DNA of 5,735 nucleotides. Source: JBNKDD01 sp050288085. Lineage in GTDB: Bacteria > Chloroflexota > Anaerolineae > Aggregatilineales > UBA3940. The notes beneath the pieces are model-generated. The model saw only the letters and a list, made by a program, of their open reading frames with translations. It had not been told where the DNA came from and searched no databases. The DNA is taken from contig JBNKDD010000338.1 of NCBI GenBank assembly GCA_050288085.1, positions 1-5,735 of the forward strand, given 5' to 3'. Each line of letters begins with the position of its first letter. Positions within the stretch are counted from its first letter, which is position 1. The translations under genes and the position numbers were made by a program. Positions 1 through 5,487 of this stretch are shown here, piece by piece.

Positions 1-607
1 GTATCCATAACAGCACAAAGTAAGTGTTCCCATTGGTCCAGGCAACCTCAACGAGGCCCGCTATCCATAACCAGTAACTCTTTTCCTCCCGATAAAACCT
101 GAGCAGCAGGTAAAGGATAAAAGGAAGGTAGGCATATAATCGAAAATTCAGATGTATCTGTGTTTGCCAGGCTATACTGCCAATTGCTGCTAAACAAACA
201 AAAAACACGGTACGTTTATTCTTAAACAGATTTTTGGAAAATAGATACATGCCAGCAAGAAATGCACACTGCTCAGCCAAAACAGAAAATTCAAATAGAC
301 GAAGAACATCTGTCACACCCGCAATACGTCCCAGGACAATACTGAGAGCGCTAATTGGTGTAATGGAAATAAGCAGGGAACTGTAAATTGCGTCCTGCCC
401 AAAGGTATCAAATGACAACCAGAGTGGAGGGCTGTTATAAAAATAAAAGTGGTTGTAGAAATGATAAAAAAACTCAAAAATCTGCAAAGTATCATGTCGG
501 GGAAAAAAACTATTTGTCCAGTATATGACATTGAAACATACTAAAAGAAGCACTAGTACGATAAATACGTAATCAAGCCGCTTGATAGCCTTGGAAAAAT
601 TAAACAT
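1..607 (-). CDS. Polytopic membrane protein, N-terminal part (cut by left window edge)
   Basis: This is an open frame of 202 codons with no stop before the window edge, so only the N-terminus is seen. The start is taken at the ATG at 605-607. GAGAAG lies four bases upstream of it, and no better in-frame start was found. The protein begins with a short basic stretch (MFNFSKAIKR) followed by a hydrophobic helix at about residues 12-30. Further hydrophobic segments lie near 75-97, 105-124, 132-148, 156-171 and 178-202. The loop after the first helix is aromatic-rich and contains PRHDT (residues 36-40) and NSPPLW. An acidic residue in the first outer loop, followed by many helices, resembles GT-C type glycosyltransferases and YfhO-like proteins. 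That is resemblance only; I do not recognise the family. The segment is clearly AT-richer than the etf genes, which suggests a different history. It would act in the cytoplasmic membrane. Confidence 0.72.
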   Translation of the reverse strand, partial: MFNFSKAIKRLDYVFIVLVLLLVCFNVIYWTNSFFPRHDTLQIFEFFYHFYNHFYFYNSPPLWLSFDTFGQDAIYSSLLISITPISALSIVLGRIAGVTDVLRLFEFSVLAEQCAFLAGMYLFSKNLFKNKRTVFFVCLAAIGSIAWQTQIHLNFRLYAYLPFILYLLLRFYREEKSYWLWIAGLVEVAWTNGNTYFVLLWI

Positions 608-622
608 GAAGCTTCTCGATTT

Positions 623-651
623 ATTAGGTTGTTTACTCAAATAGATGCCAA
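623..651 (-). promoter_or_regulatory. Possible promoter of the membrane protein gene
   Basis: On the minus strand TTGGCA (646-651, five of six matches to the -35 consensus) is separated by 17 bases from CCTAAT (623-628, four of six to the -10). Transcription would begin roughly 10 bases before the GAGAAG that precedes the ATG at 607. The -10 is weak, so this is a candidate only. Confidence 0.33.
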
Positions 652-671
652 TTGAAGCGAACGATTTGCGC

Positions 672-696
672 AGGTGTGTGACAACTGTGGTCACCT
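672..696. repeat. Inverted repeat AGGTG / CACCT with nested GTGAC / GTCAC
   Basis: AGGTG (672-676) and CACCT (692-696) are perfect inverted arms. Inside them GTGAC (678-682) and GTCAC (690-694) form a second, offset pair. The site lies about 20 bp upstream of the candidate -35 of the membrane protein gene, where a regulator could bind. It could also be chance, because the arms are only 5 bp. Confidence 0.35.
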
Positions 697-707
697 AAAC
701 CCGCGAT

Positions 708-722
708 GTTCGAACTTCGAAC
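708..722. repeat. 15-bp palindrome made of tandem TTCGAAC units
   Basis: GTTCGAA, one C, then TTCGAAC forms a perfect inverted repeat with 7-bp arms. It can equally be read as two head-to-tail copies of TTCGAAC. It sits about 57 bp upstream of the candidate -35 of the membrane protein gene and about 48 bp beyond the stop of the 43-residue ORF. The form is typical of an operator. The GTTC/GAAC core recalls LexA-type half sites, but the spacing does not match a standard SOS box that I can name. Confidence 0.45.
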
Positions 723-770
723 GCCACTGGGGCGAGATTGTCGTTGGTGAACTGATAAGTGCTCAATTTT

Positions 771-902
771 CTATCCGATTCTTATTAGGCTGATTGCATG
801 ATCAATGTCCTGATGGTCTGAGAAACTGATACCAGAGTAAGCAATCTCTCTTTCAAAATCAATTATGAATTTGTCAGATTGTTTGGCAGGTTCTTGTGCC
901 AT
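771..902 (-). CDS. Candidate small protein, 43 residues, unknown function
   Basis: An ATG at 900-902 opens a 43-codon frame ending in TAG at 771-773. The protein starts MAQEPAKQSDKFIIDFEREI and continues as a mixed acidic and hydrophobic peptide ending in SLIRIG. It has no signal peptide or membrane helix. Support comes from AAGGA (910-914) seven bases upstream of the ATG and a perfect TATAAT about 100 bases upstream (1004-1009). The longer plus-strand frame across the same DNA lacks a ribosome site and runs through the tRNA remnant, so I prefer this one. I do not recognise the sequence. It may be an intact small gene or the N-terminal stub of a decayed gene; the DNA after the stop shows no obvious continuation. 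Confidence 0.42.
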   Translation of the reverse strand: MAQEPAKQSDKFIIDFEREIAYSGISFSDHQDIDHAISLIRIG

Positions 903-1003
903 AGATCAATCCTTGACAAATATAAGCATGGATAATGTAATGTCTGTAGGGATAGTTTTAGAGAAGCCTCCCATTTTTGATTCTATACTCCAACCCAAAA
1001 TAC

Positions 1004-1033
1004 ATTATACCCCTATGCCTTTGATAGTGAAAA
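1004..1033 (-). promoter_or_regulatory. Sigma70-type promoter upstream of the 43-residue ORF
   Basis: On the minus strand TATAAT (1004-1009) matches the -10 consensus in all six positions. TTTTCA (1028-1033, four of six) lies 18 bases upstream. The -10 context, TAGGGGTATAATG, nearly repeats that of the tRNA promoter at the right end (TAGGGGTAAAATG). Transcription would run leftward with a leader of about 95 bases before the small ORF. Confidence 0.5.
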
Positions 1034-1148
1034 GAAAAATAGAGATGGAAACGATCGGAAAGTGTTCATGTGTTCCCGTTGTTTTGTCCATTGCCGGTGC
1101 CTACTTGAATAGCGCCCAGGCTCTTGCCTTTTTCCAGGCAGAAGGACA

Positions 1149-1174
1149 GGGTGGGCTGGTTGGCGGAGGGGGGG
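1149..1174 (+). other. G-rich tract, possible G-quadruplex
   Basis: The plus strand has GGG, one base, GGG, then GG pairs, and ends in a run of seven G. Four runs of three or more G can be counted, with one long 12-base loop. A quadruplex is therefore possible on the plus-strand DNA, but the transcript of the neighbouring minus-strand operon would be C-rich here. Apart from this tract and the promoter at 1004-1033, I see no supported feature between 903 and 1195. Confidence 0.3.
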
Positions 1175-1195
1175 ATTTGATTTGTGGTATGGTAC

Positions 1196-1217
1196 AAAAA
1201 GGCCCCTTTTCAGGGGT
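1196..1217 (-). terminator. Intrinsic terminator (copy of the tRNA-Ile terminator) downstream of the dehydrogenase
   Basis: Read on the minus strand, CCCCT, loop GAAA and AGGGG form a 5-bp GC-rich hairpin followed by CC and five T. It is the left copy of the tRNA terminator at 5421-5442. It has lost the outermost A-T pair and one or two T of the tail. It lies about 108 bases beyond the dehydrogenase stop codon in the correct orientation. No other terminator is visible between them, so it probably ends the etfB-etfA-dehydrogenase transcript. Confidence 0.6.
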
Positions 1218-1262
1218 GGGATATGGGCCCGGTAGGATTCGAACTTACGACCGACCGGTCAT
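1196..1262 (-). repeat. Left copy of the tRNA-Ile 3'-end/terminator direct repeat (att-like)
   Basis: These 67 bases align without gaps to 5421-5487 at a constant offset of 4,225. There are seven mismatches (1201, 1202, 1219-1221, 1245, 1260). The longest identical run is 23 bases (1222-1244), across the tRNA acceptor and T arm. Similarity may extend a little beyond on the left: GTGGTAT occurs at 1184-1190 and again at 5414-5420, with a 5-base insertion in the left copy. The repeated block runs from the anticodon loop through the tRNA 3' end and terminator, as tRNA-type attachment sites do. Confidence 0.8.
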
Positions 1263-1285
1263 AGGCTTTAATCCTATCGGGCTGC
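1224..1285 (-). pseudogene. 3'-half remnant of tRNA-Ile2(CAU)
   Basis: The minus strand holds the 3' acceptor strand, discriminator A, T arm and 3' anticodon strand of the intact tRNA at 5449-5521. The D arm and 5' acceptor strand are missing. A substitution at 1245 breaks one T-stem pair (GTAAG against CCTAC), so no functional tRNA is possible. In the anticodon loop the remnant carries 15 bases (1263-1277) where the intact gene has three (5488-5490). Similarity then resumes for eight bases (1278-1285 against 5491-5498, seven of eight) before ending. With the two flanking bases, the extra DNA forms a 5-bp hairpin, ATAGG / CCTAT. Confidence 0.75.
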
Positions 1286-1324
1286 GTTTTTTTAGACATG
1301 GATGCAACAGATATTCTTGTTATG

Positions 1325-3055
1325 TTATATACCGTTAGCCAGGATAATGTCTTTAGCCTCGATGGGCGCTGGGTTGATGGCCTGGAGCACCGCTACGCTG
1401 CTGCGAATCTTGGGCATAGTCTCAGCGATATAAACTCGGGCCAGTTCGCGCTTTCGTTCCGATGTGCGTGCATCTTGCAAAATCAGCCACGAATTAAAAA
1501 CATATACCGCCACATCAGCTAAGTCGGAGGCATAGTAATCGATTAATGTGCGATCTTCTGCCTCTTTGAGGTGATCGATACAGCGATTCAAAAGCGCTGT
1601 GGCCTCCTCTACTTGAGCTTTGAGATCGGCCAGGTCTTCACCATAATCCTGGGCTGACCAGTCATCCAGGAGATAATCCAGGGCGTGTCCCAACAGGCCG
1701 CCAGTTGCAGCCACCACCTGGAGCTGGCTTGTGCCTTCGTAAATGTTCGTTACACGAGCATCGCGGTAGTGACGTTCTACGCTAAACTCACGCATATAAC
1801 CCGTGCCACCGTGAACCTGCATGGCCTGATAGCATACCCGGTTGGACATCTCAGTTACATAATACTTCACCAACGGGGTTAAAACATCCGATAGCCGGGC
1901 TGCCTGTTTGAGACGTTCGCGCCCTTCAGGTGTAAGCTCACCTTTCTCTTTAGCGCGTCCGTATACCTTGTTCAAATCAACCCAGCGAGAAGTCTCATAG
2001 AGCATCGCCCTGGCAGCTTCAATCTCACCGCGCATAGAGAGCAGCATACGGTACACTGCTGGAAGCTGATCGATCGGTTGACCAAATTGGGTGCGCTTTT
2101 GAGCGTAACGATAAGCCTCTCGGTAAGCGGCTTCAGCGATCCCCAGTGCCTGTGATGACACGGCCAGGCGCGCCCCGTTCATCATAGCCATGGCATAGCG
2201 AATCAATCCGAATCGACGCTTGCCAACCAGCCGGGCAGGTGTATCACAGAATTGGATCTCACAGGTAGGCGAGGCATGAATCCCCATTTTATTCTCAATA
2301 CGCCGGATACGGACTGTCTCATCGGCGACGATCTCAAAAAGTGAGAGCCCGCGCGCATCTCCAGAGCCTTCTTCAGAGCGAGCCAAAACCAGCAGAACAT
2401 CAGCACAGCCGTTTGTGATGAATCGCTTAACGCCATTGACGTGCCATTCCCCGGTTTCATCATTGTAAGCTGCGCGTGTCTGAACAGACCCCAGATCAGA
2501 ACCTGCATCAGGCTCGGTGAGCACCATTGCTCCGCCGACTAATTCGCCGTTCACCATACGAGGGAGAATGCGCTCCTTCATCTCTTCATCGCCGTATTCG
2601 CCGACCATAATGGCGGTGATCTCTTGCAATCCATACACCGTCATCAGCGAAGCATCAGCCCGAGAGATAATCTCGACAACCATCTGAAGAACCGTCTCCG
2701 GCAGATTCAAACCACCGTATTCCCAGGGCAGGGTTGCACCGACCATTTCAGCCTGGCGAAGAAGTCGCATCGCTTCTTCCGTGGCGGCGGCATAGGTGAC
2801 CTGCCCATCCTGGAATTGAAGACCTTCCTCATCCGCCTCGGCAGCCCGGGGGGCGACATGCTCGCCGCAGATGCTGCCCAGCAGTGTCAGGAGCATTCGA
2901 TAGCTGTCCTTCGCATCTGCATAGTTGCGAGGGGCAGCGGGATAATCTTGATGGAAACGATATCCTTCCTCAAGAACATCGATAACCTCGGCGAGGTCGA
3001 GTTGGTCAAGATGATATTGCAAGTCCAGATTATCGGTGAAGAAGTTGTCAGCCAT
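1325..3055 (-). CDS. Acyl-CoA dehydrogenase, long (~576-residue) type
   Basis: This FAD-dependent enzyme oxidises an acyl-CoA to the 2,3-enoyl-CoA and gives electrons to ETF in the cytoplasm. Visible motifs are TEPDAGSD (residues 180-187, FAD/substrate signature), a WHVNG...FITNG strand (204-216), RTQFGQPI (321-328), HGGTGY (415-420) and IYEGTSQ. In family terms Glu440 of IYEGTSQ is the usual catalytic base. The protein is about 200 residues longer than the classic 380-residue enzymes, with an extra N-terminal region, an insertion near 360-385 and about 130 residues after the catalytic motif. Long dehydrogenases of this kind form a recognised subgroup, but I cannot name the substrate. I chose the ATG at 3053-3055 because AGGGAG lies six bases upstream; an in-frame ATG at 3073 lacks such a site. 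The start overlaps the etfA stop by eight bases (ATGGCTGA), which suggests translational coupling. Confidence 0.93.
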   Translation of the reverse strand: MADNFFTDNLDLQYHLDQLDLAEVIDVLEEGYRFHQDYPAAPRNYADAKDSYRMLLTLLGSICGEHVAPRAAEADEEGLQFQDGQVTYAAATEEAMRLLRQAEMVGATLPWEYGGLNLPETVLQMVVEIISRADASLMTVYGLQEITAIMVGEYGDEEMKERILPRMVNGELVGGAMVLTEPDAGSDLGSVQTRAAYNDETGEWHVNGVKRFITNGCADVLLVLARSEEGSGDARGLSLFEIVADETVRIRRIENKMGIHASPTCEIQFCDTPARLVGKRRFGLIRYAMAMMNGARLAVSSQALGIAEAAYREAYRYAQKRTQFGQPIDQLPAVYRMLLSMRGEIEAARAMLYETSRWVDLNKVYGRAKEKGELTPEGRERLKQAARLSDVLTPLVKYYVTEMSNRVCYQAMQVHGGTGYMREFSVERHYRDARVTNIYEGTSQLQVVAATGGLLGHALDYLLDDWSAQDYGEDLADLKAQVEEATALLNRCIDHLKEAEDRTLIDYYASDLADVAVYVFNSWLILQDARTSERKRELARVYIAETMPKIRSSVAVLQAINPAPIEAKDIILANGI

Positions 3056-4082
3056 AAATCTCTCCCTTGTCATCGTTTTCTCGCAGAGTACGGATTAACT
3101 CGGGGATGACCTCCTGCAAATCGCCCACGATCTTGTAATGCGCGATTTGAAATATGGGGGCATCGGGGTCATTGTTGATGGCAATGATCTTGCTCGACTC
3201 GTCCATCCCGGCACGATGTTGTACAGCACCCGAAATCCCTGCTGCGATATACAGCCGGGGCCGTACCGTTACACCTGTCTGCCCTACCTGCTGTTCTTGC
3301 GAGATATAACCCGCATCGACTGCCGCGCGCGAGCCAGCTACTTCGCCGCCTAATATCTCGGCCAGCTCGTATAGGAGAGCGAAATTCTCTTTGCTCCCTA
3401 CTCCTGCCCCGCCAGCCACAATGATGGAGGCTCCCTTTAAATCGGTTGTAGATACTCGCAATGTTCGTTCGATGACCTGCAGTGCGAAGTCACTATCCTC
3501 AAATTGCGGCTCAACCTCAATAATCCGACCTGTTCGAGAAGGATCAGGTTCGTTCATGTGCATGACCCCTTCACGCACAGTTGCCATTTGTGGGTGCATC
3601 TCGGGATTGATGATGGTGGCCATAATATTGCCGCCAAAGGCTGGTCGGATCTGGTGCAGCAGATCCTCGTAGGTTTCCCCTTTGCGTGTAAAGTCACCGA
3701 TCTTCAGGCTGGTGCAGTCGGCTGTCAGCCCGGCATCGCATGCGCTGGCAATACGCGGGGCCAGGTCGCGTCCAACCGGTGTGGCACCCAGGAGGAAAAT
3801 GTATGGTTCATGTTCTTTTACCAGATTGACGGCAACCCTGGCATATGGCAATGTGCGGTACATCGCCAGTTCGGGATGGTCAGCAAAAAACACCTTGTCA
3901 GCACCATGATGGATGACTGGTTCCGTCAGCTCGCCGATCTCGTGACCCAGTAATATTGCTGCTACCTGTCCGCTGAGTTCTTCAGCCAATTCCTGTGCTT
4001 TAGAAAGCAGCTCAAGGCTGACATTAGCGATGCTGCCAGTCTCTTGCTCGATGAAAACCCAAACCTCTCTAACTTCGCTCAT
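3048..4082 (-). CDS. etfA: Electron transfer flavoprotein, alpha subunit
   Basis: EtfA binds FAD and, with EtfB, carries electrons between flavoprotein dehydrogenases and other acceptors in the cytoplasm. The 344-residue length is normal for the family. The C-terminal FAD domain is clear: SRAAVDAGY (251-259), QVGQTG (265-270), LYIAAGISGAVQH (277-289) and AINNDPDAPIF (301-311), then KIVGDL (317-322). The N-terminal ETF domain spans about 1-200 and includes GATPVGRDLAPRIA (99-112). The ATG at 4080-4082 has AAGGGAG a few bases upstream. The gene follows etfB after a 103-base gap in which I find no convincing promoter or terminator, so one transcript is likely. Its stop overlaps the dehydrogenase start. 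Confidence 0.96.
   Translation of the reverse strand: MSEVREVWVFIEQETGSIANVSLELLSKAQELAEELSGQVAAILLGHEIGELTEPVIHHGADKVFFADHPELAMYRTLPYARVAVNLVKEHEPYIFLLGATPVGRDLAPRIASACDAGLTADCTSLKIGDFTRKGETYEDLLHQIRPAFGGNIMATIINPEMHPQMATVREGVMHMNEPDPSRTGRIIEVEPQFEDSDFALQVIERTLRVSTTDLKGASIIVAGGAGVGSKENFALLYELAEILGGEVAGSRAAVDAGYISQEQQVGQTGVTVRPRLYIAAGISGAVQHRAGMDESSKIIAINNDPDAPIFQIAHYKIVGDLQEVIPELIRTLRENDDKGEIYG
3060..3068 (-). promoter_or_regulatory. Shine-Dalgarno that fixes the dehydrogenase start
   Basis: AAGGGAGAG, inside the last codons of etfA, stands just ahead of the ATG at 3055, with AGGGAG six bases away. The alternative ATG at 3073 has only a weak GAGA upstream, so the protein most likely begins MADNFF rather than MTRERF. 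Confidence 0.75.
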
Positions 4083-4185
4083 GGACTCCCTTCCATATCA
4101 TAGCCGGGGCACAGACAAACATGGCTGGTACATTGGCCCTCGCGTTTGCTGCTATAGTCTTTCTTGAATTTTGTTTCCGGGTAGA

Positions 4186-5076
4186 CTAGATCGTGTAGTC
4201 TTTTACTAATTCATGCACCAGGGCTGCAATGCCTTCCTGGTTTGCTGCAACATCCTTGCTCTGAGACATTTCGAGAACAACATGCTCGACTGAGAGGACC
4301 TTAGTCGGTGAGGCATGAAGACCAACCCGGTCAAAGTCAACGGCGACATCAGTGCCGTCCCAGACTGTGATCTTGAGATCACGCTCGGCCAGGTAGTCAT
4401 CCAGCGCTTCTTCTGTCTCGAACTCAGGCCATTTTTCCAACAGGGCCGGATATTCGTCTGGGGTGGCGGCCATCTTGTAGGCGAGCATTCGATGAGCAGA
4501 GGGGGGGCGTGGTTGGTTGGCCGAGTTGACAACGGTCAACAGACAGGGAAGTGTACATCTGACTGTCTCTTTCCCTAGTGGAAAAGCCCGCTCGACGATG
4601 ATCTCGTTTTCTTCCAGGGACGTAATTGATTCAGCGTAAGTGATCTGAGGAAGAGCCAGCCTGCCAGCTATCTGTGGCCCAACCTGGGCAGTGTCTCCAT
4701 CAATAGCCTGCCGCCCACAAAATACGATATCATAATTGCCTATCTTCTCGACGGCGCATTTGAGGGCATAGGAGGTAGCCAGAGTATCTGAACCGGCGAA
4801 CTTTCTATCTGTGAGTAAGATGGCCTGATCGGCACCCCGGTAAAGTGCCTCACGCAGAATCTCCGCAGCTCGTTTTGGCCCCATTGTGAGTACAGTTACC
4901 TGACCACCGTGTTGTTCCTTGACCTGCAGGGCCATCTCAAGTGCATTCAAGTCTTCGGGGTTGAAAATCGCAGGCAGCGCTGCCCGGTTGACTGTACCAT
5001 CTTCTTTCATCGCCTGACCGGTGATGTTGGCAGTATCGGGTACTTGTTTAACCAATACTACGCAGTTATATGCCAT
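4186..5076 (-). CDS. etfB: Electron transfer flavoprotein, beta subunit (anaerobe/bifurcating-like motif)
   Basis: EtfB pairs with EtfA; it holds AMP in classical ETFs, or a second FAD in bifurcating ETFs. Visible are the N-terminal VLVKQVPDT (7-15), NPEDLNALEMAL (39-50), LLTDRKFAGSDTLATS (87-102), GRQAIDGDTAQVGPQ (121-135) and NQPRPPS (187-193). The DGDTAQVGP and TDR.F.GSDTLATS segments resemble, from memory, ETFs of anaerobes such as Acidaminococcus. Mitochondrial-type ETFs have an AIDDD.NQTG version instead. At 296 residues it is longer than the usual 250-265, with an acidic stretch near 215-232. The start ATG at 5074-5076 has AGGAG (5083-5087) six bases upstream. It is the first gene of the operon. 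No clear sigma70 promoter stands out ahead of it, but GGGC/GCCC arms occur in the leader near 5098-5111. Confidence 0.96.
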   Translation of the reverse strand: MAYNCVVLVKQVPDTANITGQAMKEDGTVNRAALPAIFNPEDLNALEMALQVKEQHGGQVTVLTMGPKRAAEILREALYRGADQAILLTDRKFAGSDTLATSYALKCAVEKIGNYDIVFCGRQAIDGDTAQVGPQIAGRLALPQITYAESITSLEENEIIVERAFPLGKETVRCTLPCLLTVVNSANQPRPPSAHRMLAYKMAATPDEYPALLEKWPEFETEEALDDYLAERDLKITVWDGTDVAVDFDRVGLHASPTKVLSVEHVVLEMSQSKDVAANQEGIAALVHELVKDYTI

Positions 5077-5203
5077 AAGATTCTCCTGATATATATGGGG
5101 GCGTCGAAGCCCACAATAGTAAACCCAGAGAATGACCGGTAGTTACGAAGCAACCAAGGCCCCGTTTTGCAATAACATTTTCAAAGAATCCCATCAAACA
5201 TTC

Positions 5204-5226
5204 TTAGATCTGAACTACAGGTCTAA
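5204..5226. promoter_or_regulatory. Strong dyad upstream of etfB / ahead of the 57-residue ORF
   Basis: TTAGATCTG (5204-5212), five bases, then CAGGTCTAA (5218-5226) form 9-bp inverted arms with one T/G discrepancy. As plus-strand RNA this pair is a G-U wobble, so the stem would be complete; on the minus strand it becomes a C/A mismatch. The site ends five bases before the plus-strand ATG at 5232 and lies about 130-150 bp upstream of etfB. It may be an operator for a dimeric repressor of the etf operon, or an RNA hairpin in the leader of the small ORF. Confidence 0.5.
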
Positions 5227-5231
5227 ACCTG

Positions 5232-5405
5232 ATGCGTGCCAATTTAAGCCTCACCGATGGGATTTATGCGGTTTTGACGAATACGGCTGTACAGGAACGG
5301 ATTGAGCAGTCAGGGAAAAACCAAAATGCGGGCGGTAACCCAATGGACAAGGATATTGCTGCCGCTTTGAGGGTGCTCGCTGACCGTGTTGAGAGTCGTA
5401 TTTGA
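5232..5405 (+). CDS. Candidate small ORF, 57 residues, unknown function
   Basis: This ATG-initiated frame ends in TGA at 5403-5405; an in-frame stop at 5211-5213 closes it upstream. The predicted peptide starts MRANLSLTDGIYAVLTNTAV. It has a polar Gly/Asn-rich middle (residues 28-37) and a C-terminal amphipathic helix-like segment (DKDIAAALRVLADRVESRI, 39-57). There is no signal peptide or membrane segment. The ribosome site is weak: AGG lies about ten bases upstream, inside the dyad at 5204-5226. It would be the only plus-strand gene and it converges on the tRNA unit. I do not recognise it; it may be a real small gene, a fragment of a lost one, or chance. Confidence 0.33.
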   Translation: MRANLSLTDGIYAVLTNTAVQERIEQSGKNQNAGGNPMDKDIAAALRVLADRVESRI

Positions 5406-5420
5406 CCTGTTGAGTGGTAT

Positions 5421-5442
5421 AAAAAAACCCCTTTTCAGGGGT
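5421..5442 (-). terminator. Intrinsic terminator of the tRNA-Gly/tRNA-Ile unit
   Basis: On the minus strand ACCCCT, loop GAAA and AGGGGT form a perfect 6-bp hairpin closed by a GNRA-type tetraloop and followed directly by six T. It lies seven bases beyond the discriminator base of tRNA-Ile2 and would end the tRNA transcript. Confidence 0.85.
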
Positions 5443-5487
5443 GAAGTATGGGCCCGGTAGGATTCGAACCTACGACCGACCGGTTAT
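5421..5487 (-). repeat. Right copy of the tRNA-Ile 3'-end/terminator direct repeat (att-like)
   Basis: This is the intact partner of 1196-1262. It covers the terminator, the 3' acceptor strand, the T arm, the variable loop and the 3' half of the anticodon arm up to two bases of the anticodon. Both copies have the same orientation and bracket the etfB-etfA-dehydrogenase operon. Confidence 0.8.

Noticed and set aside
1224..1285. A second functional tRNA gene
   Set aside because: There is no D arm or 5' acceptor strand, one T-stem pair is broken and the anticodon loop is interrupted, so it is a remnant.
865..1338. 157-codon plus-strand frame
   Set aside because: It has no ribosome site, its C-terminal third (GPGRIRTYDRPV...) is antisense translation of the tRNA remnant and terminator, and it overlaps a better-supported minus-strand ORF.
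2203..3109. Frames inside the dehydrogenase on both strands (for example 2203-2508 and 2624-3109)
   Set aside because: They lie within a clearly coding gene, have no recognisable motif and no ribosome site; shadows of the real frame.
3391..3953. Plus-strand frames opposite etfA
   Set aside because: They are antisense to a gene with unmistakable EtfA motifs and show no protein-like features of their own.
4184..4200. Hairpin GACTA/TAGTC over the etfB stop as a terminator
   Set aside because: The stem is short and AT-rich with no T-run after it, and etfA follows in the same direction.
5077..5200. Sigma70 promoter for etfB
   Set aside because: TACTAT and TATATA boxes are present, but none has a credible -35 at 16-18 bases, so no promoter was called.
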